Shown here: positions 57,735-64,000 of the stretch, piece by piece
How positions within the stretch are numbered: position 1 is the first letter of the stretch
Layout of the letters: each line of letters opens with the position of its first letter
NCBI RefSeq assembly: GCF_002208135.1
Contig: NZ_CP021646.1
Span: 1,781,501-1,845,500 of the forward strand
Reading direction: 5' to 3'
DNA length: 64,000 bases
DNA from: Pseudoalteromonas piscicida
Lineage (GTDB): Bacteria > Pseudomonadota > Gammaproteobacteria > Enterobacterales > Alteromonadaceae
The notes under the pieces: generated by a model
Told to the model about the DNA's origin: nothing
The model's input: the letters and a program-made list of their open reading frames with translations, nothing else
The model's database searches: none
Program-made: the position numbers and the translations under genes

Positions 57735-58712
57735 TTAAAATTCCATAGAACGTTTGATAGCGGCGAACACTTTAAGTGCATCTGGCACATACTCTTTTTC
57801 AAGTGCTAGAGGATATGGCGTGTCCAATCCACAAACTCGCTCAATTGGAGATTCTAAATGCAGGAAACACTCTTTTTGTATGGTTGCTGCAATCTCAGCG
57901 CCAAAACCATTCGTGATTGGCGCTTCGTGGCTCACAACCAAACGACCCGTTTTAACCACTGACTTGGCTACCGTCTCCATATCCCAAGGAAGAATGCTTC
58001 TTAAATCGATTATTTCACAGCTAATACCCGCTTCTTCAGCTTTTTGCGCTGCTTGTTCGATGATCTCCATCTGTGCGCCCCAAGCCAATAGCGTTATGTC
58101 AGTACCTGCTTTAATTACTTCGGCTTTACCAAGCTCAATGCTGTAATCTTCTTCAGGCACTTCACCAACAGAAGCGCGATATAAGCGCTTAGGTTCAAAG
58201 AAAATAACCGGGTTATCATCTTTAATGGCAGCACGCAGTAGGCCTTTTGCTTGATACGGGTTACGCGGTACTACAATTTTAAGACCAGGTGTATGTGCAA
58301 AGTAAGCTTCGGGTGATTGTGAATGATATAGACCACCTGCAATACCGCCACCGTATGGCGTACGGATTGTTAAGTTACCCACATCAAACTCATTACCCGA
58401 GCGATAACGGAACTTGGCCGACTCATTCACGATTTGGTCAAATGCAGGGAAGATATAATCCGCAAATTGAATTTCAGCAAGCGCAGGGGCACCAAACGCT
58501 GCAAGACCGTTGGCAAAACCCAAAATACCTTGTTCAGTCAATGGCGTATTAAAAACACGGTGTTTGCCATATTTTTCTTGAAGGCCTGAAGTTGCACGGA
58601 ATACACCACCAAAGTAGCCGACGTCTTCACCAAAAATACACGCCTGCGGATGCTCCGCCATCGTGATATCTAGCGCCGAATTAATGGCGTGTAGCATGTT
58701 CATTTTAGCCAT
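57735..58712 (-). CDS. bkdA2: 2-oxoisovalerate dehydrogenase E1 beta
   Basis: The 325-residue transketolase-like beta subunit contributes to the ThDP site. [12 protein letters not shown] near residue 27, [23 protein letters not shown] sequence near 82 and SHEAP near 246 are typical. It works with bkdA1 and bkdB to oxidise branched-chain 2-oxo acids from Leu, Ile and Val. Its ATG overlaps the bkdA1 stop by 1 nt. Confidence 0.93.
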   Translation of the reverse strand: MAKMNMLHAINSALDITMAEHPQACIFGEDVGYFGGVFRATSGLQEKYGKHRVFNTPLTEQGILGFANGLAAFGAPALAEIQFADYIFPAFDQIVNESAKFRYRSGNEFDVGNLTIRTPYGGGIAGGLYHSQSPEAYFAHTPGLKIVVPRNPYQAKGLLRAAIKDDNPVIFFEPKRLYRASVGEVPEEDYSIELGKAEVIKAGTDITLLAWGAQMEIIEQAAQKAEEAGISCEIIDLRSILPWDMETVAKSVVKTGRLVVSHEAPITNGFGAEIAATIQKECFLHLESPIERVCGLDTPYPLALEKEYVPDALKVFAAIKRSMEF

Positions 58713-59929
58713 TATTTAATTCTCCCTGCTGTGACTGGGTATGCGTCTGGATAAGCTTTAATATGCTCTTTCAATTCATCATATTGCTTCTGCAGCGATG
58801 GAATTGGCGTGTCATAAACATCTGAGACCAGATCTTCTAATGCAGGCTTCTGTACTTTCTCTGCAACCTTCAATGCTGCTAGGATATCTTCACGGATTTT
58901 CTCTTTTTCCGCATCATCTTGGGCTTCATCCAGCCAGCCTTGTTTTAAGAGCCATTGCTTAAATCGATTTACCGGGCAACTATTTTTAAATTCAGCTTCT
59001 TCGTCTTTAGTACGGTAACCAGAAGGATCATCAGAAGTTGAATGTGCACCCAAACGGTATGCAATAGATTCAATCATCACCGGCTCACCGTTTTCAACTG
59101 CGATTTTACGCGCGGCTTGTGTCGCGGCGTACACGGCAAGCGTATCGGCACCATCCACACGGATAGTTTTAATACCATAGCCCACACCGCGAGCGGCAAT
59201 ACCATCACCTTTGAACTGTTCATCCGCAGGTGTTGAAATCGCATAACCATTATTACGAGCATAAAAGATGACCGGTGAACCATGCACTGCAGCCATGTTT
59301 AGACCGGCGTGGAAATCACCTTCTGACGCAGCACCTTCGCCAAAATAGCAAATCGTGACGTTGTCGATTTCAGAAGTTAGCTCACCAGTTTCTTTATCAA
59401 TGTGTTTTAGCTTCTGGCCGTACGCATAGCCAGTTGCTTGAGGAATTTGCGTTCCTAGCGGCGACGAAATAGTTAGGTAATGTAATTCTTTAGACCCATA
59501 ATGCACAGGCATTTGACGGCCTTTGCCTAAGTCCTTCTCATTCGAGAATAGCTGATTCATGAACTGTTCAAGTGAAAAACCACGATAGTGAATTGCGGCT
59601 TGTTCACGGTACTGAGCCATGATCATGTCATCTTCTTTAAGCGCTGCGGCACTTGCCGTAACAGCGGCTTCTTCGCCAAGACATTGCATGTAGAAGCTAA
59701 TACGTCCTTGACGCTGAGCACCTTGCATACGCTCGTCAAGTAAACGAATAAACCGCATTGTTGAGTAAATTCTTAATGCCGTTTCTTTATCAATATCTGG
59801 TGCTGTTGCACCATCTAAAACATCGCCTTGGTCACTTAAAATCTTTAATGTAGGGATATTGAGTGCATGACCATCTATAAATTCCAGCGCGTGGCTGATA
59901 TTTAAGGATATATTATTGGGGTTAGTCAT
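58712..59929 (-). CDS. bkdA1: 2-oxoisovalerate dehydrogenase E1 alpha
   Basis: The 405-residue alpha subunit has the ThDP motif starting [16 protein letters not shown] near residue 200 and ending in [10 protein letters not shown] near 230. [12 protein letters not shown] near 292 is the phosphorylation-loop equivalent. It decarboxylates branched-chain 2-oxo acids. It is the first gene of the operon, with a long (~240 nt) leader below a LiuR-like palindrome. Confidence 0.93.
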   Translation of the reverse strand: MTNPNNISLNISHALEFIDGHALNIPTLKILSDQGDVLDGATAPDIDKETALRIYSTMRFIRLLDERMQGAQRQGRISFYMQCLGEEAAVTASAAALKEDDMIMAQYREQAAIHYRGFSLEQFMNQLFSNEKDLGKGRQMPVHYGSKELHYLTISSPLGTQIPQATGYAYGQKLKHIDKETGELTSEIDNVTICYFGEGAASEGDFHAGLNMAAVHGSPVIFYARNNGYAISTPADEQFKGDGIAARGVGYGIKTIRVDGADTLAVYAATQAARKIAVENGEPVMIESIAYRLGAHSTSDDPSGYRTKDEEAEFKNSCPVNRFKQWLLKQGWLDEAQDDAEKEKIREDILAALKVAEKVQKPALEDLVSDVYDTPIPSLQKQYDELKEHIKAYPDAYPVTAGRIK

Positions 59930-60336
59930 AACCTACCTTCTCTTGTTGTCATAACAAACTTACGGAGTTCACACCCGACTTCCTCATACGAGATCTGGCT
60001 TCAGATTGCGTAAGACGAAAAGAGTCTTAACTCACCTCGCATTTATGATTGTGTTAATTGGTCTTGATCACATTCGTGGTTAGTATGAATAACTGGTCTA
60101 ACAACTTATCAAAGACTGAATAATATTTGCGATTTAAGTAAGTAAATTAAATTAAAGCGTTTCAACTTTACGTTAACGTAAACGGTTATTCAACTAATCC
60201 TAGATGAATAACCGTTAAAATGCATCAATGTTTTTGGAAAGATTTTGATACGAAGATGAGTGGAATTTTACATCTATGATTTATATAAAGTTTTCATCAA
60301 CTTCTAACGGTACAACGGTTAGTAATGCGCGTTGGC
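59930..60336. other. Intergenic region upstream of bkd operon
   Basis: A ~400-nt region between astE and bkdA1 carries the LiuR-like palindrome at 60167-60182 and a 12-bp inverted repeat at 60181-60216 (AACGGTTATTCA / TGAATAACCGTT). The latter may end astE transcription. The remainder would be the bkd leader. No gene is seen. Confidence 0.6.
60167..60182. promoter_or_regulatory. LiuR-like operator
   Basis: TTTACGTTAACGTAAA is a perfect 16-bp palindrome. It resembles the motif of LiuR, the MerR-family regulator of branched-chain amino acid catabolism in gammaproteobacteria, whose regulon includes bkd. It lies ~240 nt before bkdA1. Confidence 0.6.
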
Positions 60337-61314
60337 CTAAAGCAACATTGGCATTTGGGAAGATAATAGCTTCCCCTCAACCTCAGCGAAATATTGCTTG
60401 TCTCCGTCAGTCGCTAGCAATTCACCTTTCGAAAAGCCTGTAAAATTCTCTGCAGAATCAGCGAATGGAAAAGAAAACTCTGCTTGAGTACGATTGATGG
60501 TACGATGAACCGTAAATAGTTCGAACTCATCTGCATTAAATTCTTTATATTCTACCTTTTCTTGGCTAATTAATGCTTTTAACGTTTCTTTGGTTTTTGC
60601 AAAGCTCGCCATATTATTCTCACCAAATGGCTTCACCTGCCCAAGCTCGATAGTAAAAGCGTCGGCCCCAAACTGGTAAGAAGAAAAATAACTAAATGTC
60701 GTCGCCGCAGAGCGCATCATTAATACGGTGTTGACACCGCATGACAATAAAAATTGCAGCTGTGATTTCTTCCACGGCTTACCATGTAAAAAAGGATAGA
60801 CTGCAAACTTCTCGTTTTTAGACCCTCGAATAGCAGTATGAAGGTCGTAGTGACAACGATAGCGCTCGTTACCACCCTGTGCAAAAAACGCCCTAACGTA
60901 ACCCTCTAGTTTTTGTGCTCGGACCTTTTCGGGGTTATCTGTTTCTTGATTATGTGCGCCGTTAAATAGACGGTTTAGATTTTCATCGACAAAACGCTGG
61001 CCAATGTTAATGGATTTAGGGTTACCAAAAATAAACAACACACGCTGCGCCAACACCAGCTTGCCAGTAATAATATGTTGGATAAGCTCATCGCATATCT
61101 CAATTGGCGCGGTTTCATTGCCGTGCACCGCGCTCGATAGCACAATATCTTTCGTTGTTTCACCTGCGGGCGTAAACTGGATCACACCAGTATCATGGAC
61201 TTCCACCAAGGTACCGTTGTCTAAAGTGAAGTTCACGGGTTCAAGTGTAAATTCGTTATTTCTTGTGATAGTAAGAAAGTCACCGCTTTGTTTTAATTCT
61301 GATAAGTACGTCAT
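60337..61314 (-). CDS. astE: Succinylglutamate desuccinylase
   Basis: The product is 325 residues from ATG 61314 (GGAA ribosome binding site). The zinc ligands are in VHGNETAP near residue 63 and DLHTA near 157, with the catalytic Glu in IELGQV near 223. AstE releases glutamate and succinate in the last step of the arginine succinyltransferase pathway. The other ast genes are not nearby, so it is a lone copy in this window. Confidence 0.85.
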   Translation of the reverse strand: MTYLSELKQSGDFLTITRNNEFTLEPVNFTLDNGTLVEVHDTGVIQFTPAGETTKDIVLSSAVHGNETAPIEICDELIQHIITGKLVLAQRVLFIFGNPKSINIGQRFVDENLNRLFNGAHNQETDNPEKVRAQKLEGYVRAFFAQGGNERYRCHYDLHTAIRGSKNEKFAVYPFLHGKPWKKSQLQFLLSCGVNTVLMMRSAATTFSYFSSYQFGADAFTIELGQVKPFGENNMASFAKTKETLKALISQEKVEYKEFNADEFELFTVHRTINRTQAEFSFPFADSAENFTGFSKGELLATDGDKQYFAEVEGKLLSSQMPMLL

Positions 61315-61353
61315 AATTCCAAATTGATGTTGTTGAGTAATCCGCATTGGGAT

Positions 61354-61382
61354 AAAAAAAAGCCATACGAGGAGTATGGCTT
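61354..61382 (-). terminator. pgm terminator
   Basis: A perfect 9-bp stem AAGCCATAC / GTATGGCTT with loop of 5 is followed on the minus strand by TTTTTTTT. It lies 15 nt after the restored pgm stop. Confidence 0.85.
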
Positions 61383-61396
61383 GTAGAAGCTTTTGG

Positions 61397-63032
61397 TTAA
61401 CTAATCACTGAGTCAACCAATGTCTTTGCCTCATGTTCAAGCTCAGCTAAGTGTGCTTCACCTTTAAATGATTCAAGATAAATTTTGTAGATATCTTCAG
61501 TGCCCGATGGGCGCGCCGCAAACCAACCATTTTCGGTTACGACTTTAAGGCCCCAATAGCCGCGCCGTTACCTGGGGCATTGGTTAATATCTGAGTAATT
61601 TGATCACCTGCTAGGGTGTCCGCCTTGATATTGTCTGCACTTAATGCCTTGAGCTTTGCTTTTTGCTCAGTATTTGCGGGTGCATCGATACGTTTGTATA
61701 CAGGCGCGCCAAATGCTTGTTCAAAAGCGTGGTAATGTTGAGATGGCGATTTACCTGTAACAGCTAGGATCTCAGCGGCAAGTAACCCCATGATAAAACC
61801 GTCTTTGTCTGTACACCATGTGCTGCCGTCTTTTCTTAAAAACGCAGCGCCAGCACTCTCTTCACCGCCAAATGCGAGCTCTCCAGCCGCTAACCCGTCT
61901 ACAAACCATTTAAAGCCAACTGGCACTTCGTAAACGTCTCGACCATTTGCGCCACACACTTTGTCAATCATGGCACTAGATACCAGTGTTTTACCGATTT
62001 TTACTGAGCTCTTCCAGCTTCGGTGTTTAATGAGGTAGTCAATTGCAACCGCTAAAAAGTGATTAGGATTCATCAGGTCGTCCGGCGTAACAATACCATG
62101 TCTGTCGAAGTCTGGATCATTACCGATACCAATATCGTAATCGTCTTTCAGTGCTATCAAATTAGCCATTGCAAAAGGAGACGAGCAATCCATACGCACC
62201 TTGCCGTCTTTATCAAGCGGCATAAAGGCAAAACTCGGGTCAACAACATCATTTACTACCGTAAGCTTCAAGTCATAGTGTTTGGCGATCACTGGCCAGA
62301 AATTAACACCTGAACCACCAAGTGGATCCACGCCAATATTAACACCGGCTTGAGCAATGGCTTCCATATCAATGATATTACCCAAGTCTTCAACATATGG
62401 TGTGATCAGATCTTCATATTTGATAAATCCAGATCTTCTCGCTTTCGCAAACGGGAATAATTCAACCTCAACCAAATCCTCGAGTAGTAGCTGATTAGCT
62501 CTATCTTCAATCCAGTTGGTGACATCAGTATCAGCAGGTCCACCATTTGGGGATTATATTTAAAGCCGCCATCTTCTGGCGGGTTATGTGATGGCGTAAC
62601 GACAATGCCATCTGCAAGCTCGTGTGGATTGACTGCATTGTGCGAGACAATCGCGTGGCTGATCACAGGAGTTGGTGTGTAGTCATCATTTTCTTGTGTG
62701 ATAACTTGTACTTCGTTGGCAACCAAAACCTCAATAGCCGAGTTAAAAGCGGCCTCCGACAACGCATGAGTGTCTTTACCAAGGAAAAGCGGACCGTAAA
62801 TATTATTATTTTTACGATAATCACAAATCGCTTGAGTGATGGCCAGAATATGCGACTCATTAAACTTAAAATTAAGTGAGCAGCCTCGATGACCACTTGT
62901 GCCAAAGGCGACACAATGCTCTGGATGCGCTTCTAAATCAGGCTCATTTAAATAGTACGATGAAACCAGTTTAGGTACATTTACCAATAATTCTCTCGAT
63001 ACCTTTTTGCCAGCTTGCGGATGGATCGCCAT
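61397..63032 (-). pseudogene. pgm: Phosphoglucomutase, two frameshifts
   Basis: The alpha-D-phosphohexomutase gene interconverts glucose 1- and 6-phosphate. The first frame (from 63032) has the catalytic Ser in [17 protein letters not shown]. It breaks at 62549-62552, where four G replace the five needed to continue as ...[11 protein letters not shown]. The second frame (62475-61537) has the metal loop [10 protein letters not shown]. It breaks at 61551-61554, again a run of four where five are needed; beyond it the sequence reads [17 protein letters not shown] to a TAA at 61397. Restored, it is about 545 residues, the normal length. Sequencing error is likely. Confidence 0.9.
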
Positions 63033-63045
63033 AAGATTTCCTTAC

Positions 63046-63594
63046 TTATAGGTAGTCTCTAATTTTCTCGGCAGCTTCATCTGTGTAACCTAACACCTTA
63101 GCTACTTCATGAAGCATCATTTTCTTTCTAGTCGTATTTGAATTTGTCATCACCCAATATTCACTGTCTACAATATTTTTCGGGTTCATGCTGCTGCCAC
63201 TTTCGAGTAGTGCATTTTTACTCGTGGCGAAATAAATCCTGTCACGACCTTTAATCTCAAGCACACTTTTAAAATCGGATTTATGTGTTCGATGTAGCGC
63301 GGATAGGATAAACAAAAAGCGCCCGACTACACCCTTTTGCATGGCGAGCTCTTCTTTATTGAGAATATTAAAGACATTAGCTGCTGGCTTTATCGGTTGG
63401 CTTGGTGTTTTTGTTTGTGACTCAGCTGCAATTTCTTGTACTTGTTTTTCTTCCTGCTGTACGACGGGTTTAGATTCTGTCCCAGGAGTAAGTTTTAATA
63501 AACGACGTAAAATCTCAGAAGCACTTTCTCCAATACTTTGTGTGTTACTTGCAATGTATTGATATAGCTCGTCATCTATTTCTATCTTTTTCAT
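63046..63594 (-). CDS. seqA: Replication initiation negative modulator SeqA
   Basis: The product is 182 residues from ATG 63594 (AGGAAA ribosome binding site), giving the SeqA start MKKIEIDDELYQYIA. The N-terminal oligomerisation domain (residues ~1-35) is joined by a Gln/Pro-rich linker to the C-terminal GATC-binding domain (~80-182). SeqA sequesters hemimethylated oriC. seqA-pgm form one leftward unit, divergent from ybfF as in E. coli. Its presence implies Dam methylation in this organism. Confidence 0.95.
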   Translation of the reverse strand: MKKIEIDDELYQYIASNTQSIGESASEILRRLLKLTPGTESKPVVQQEEKQVQEIAAESQTKTPSQPIKPAANVFNILNKEELAMQKGVVGRFLFILSALHRTHKSDFKSVLEIKGRDRIYFATSKNALLESGSSMNPKNIVDSEYWVMTNSNTTRKKMMLHEVAKVLGYTDEAAEKIRDYL

Positions 63595-63730
63595 GCGTTT
63601 CCTGTCATCTATGCTAATTAGGAGCAACTCATTTCAATTGTCACTTAGTATATCCAAATTTAACTTATTACTCTATGGCTTTGCATTTTTACTCTTCAAT
63701 GTCACAATTAACGCCAAATTTGGAGGATTT

Positions 63731-64000
63731 ATGCAGTTAAACTATCAACAAATTGGCGACCAAACGAAGCCCACAGTATGTATTATGCACGGACTCTTTG
63801 GTTCCTTGGAAAATTTAAATGTGGTGGCAAAAGCACTTGCTGAACATTTCAATGTGATTAACGTCGATTTGAGAAATCACGGTCGCTCTTTTCATGATGA
63901 GCAAATGTCCTATCCAATAATGGCAAAAGACATCAAAGCACTAATGGATGAGTTAAAACTGGATAAAATAAGCCTCGTTGGTCACTCGATGGGTGGTAAA
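63731..64000 (+). CDS. ybfF: YbfF-like alpha/beta hydrolase, 5' part
   Basis: The frame is open from ATG 63731 (TGGAGG ribosome binding site 4 nt before) to the window end. The first 90 residues show MHGLFGSLENL near residue 19, DLRNHGRS near 46, and the nucleophile elbow GHSMGG near 84. These match the esterase YbfF. It is cut by the window edge. Confidence 0.85.
   Translation, partial: MQLNYQQIGDQTKPTVCIMHGLFGSLENLNVVAKALAEHFNVINVDLRNHGRSFHDEQMSYPIMAKDIKALMDELKLDKISLVGHSMGGK

Overview
The window reads as chromosomal DNA of a marine gammaproteobacterium, most likely Pseudoalteromonas or a close relative in the Alteromonadales. This rests on the gene set and gene order: ftsK-lolA-rarA-crcB-serS, lrp/ald, fabA next to rmf, bioA divergent from bioBFCD, divergent ybfF / seqA-pgm, a bkdA1A2B branched-chain 2-oxo acid dehydrogenase operon, rhombosortase, and many secreted peptidases. 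It also rests on E. coli-like operator motifs (BirA, FabR, LexA, dif). No rRNA or tRNA gene was recognised.

Layout. 1-1.9 kb is the end of an integrated phage or plasmid-like element. It has a tight leftward operon of four small or partial genes, a divergent rightward small regulator, a LexA-like palindrome between them, and then a sequence with a perfect dif XerD arm. 2-14.7 kb is ordinary chromosome, almost all leftward: S41 peptidase, miaE, sulfotransferase, MAPEG, SIMPL protein, maeA, ggt, rhombosortase, S9 lipoprotein peptidase and purEK. 14.8-19.2 kb holds a TetR/small membrane protein pair with two operators, htpX, GNAT, and a secreted Calx-beta protein. 19.3-24.5 kb is a MITE-like element followed by the biotin genes with a BirA operator. 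24.7-26.1 kb is a KamA-family radical SAM enzyme.

26.1-31.2 kb is the accessory patch. It has an attC-like site behind a gene of unknown function (a lone integron-type cassette), a decayed REP-associated transposase running into an unknown membrane-protein gene, a 0.7 kb empty stretch, and cheR with a broken upstream partner. 31.3-33.5 kb is a response regulator / CheC-like / histidine kinase operon. 33.8-45.5 kb returns to core genes: thioesterase, M23 peptidase, double-domain QueD-like protein, fabA, rmf, serS, crcB, rarA, lolA, ftsK, lrp and ald. 45.6-55.8 kb carries a DUF4382 lipoprotein, a chemoreceptor, the putrescine pathway pair aguA-aguB, and mfd-csiV. 56.1-64 kb is bkdBA2A1, astE, pgm, seqA and the start of ybfF.

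Three one-base deletions (aguB, and pgm twice) each fall in a run of four G or C where an intact frame needs five. This looks like systematic sequencing or assembly error rather than gene decay. The predominance of leftward genes is what one would expect if dif lies at the left end and replication forks move leftward through the window.
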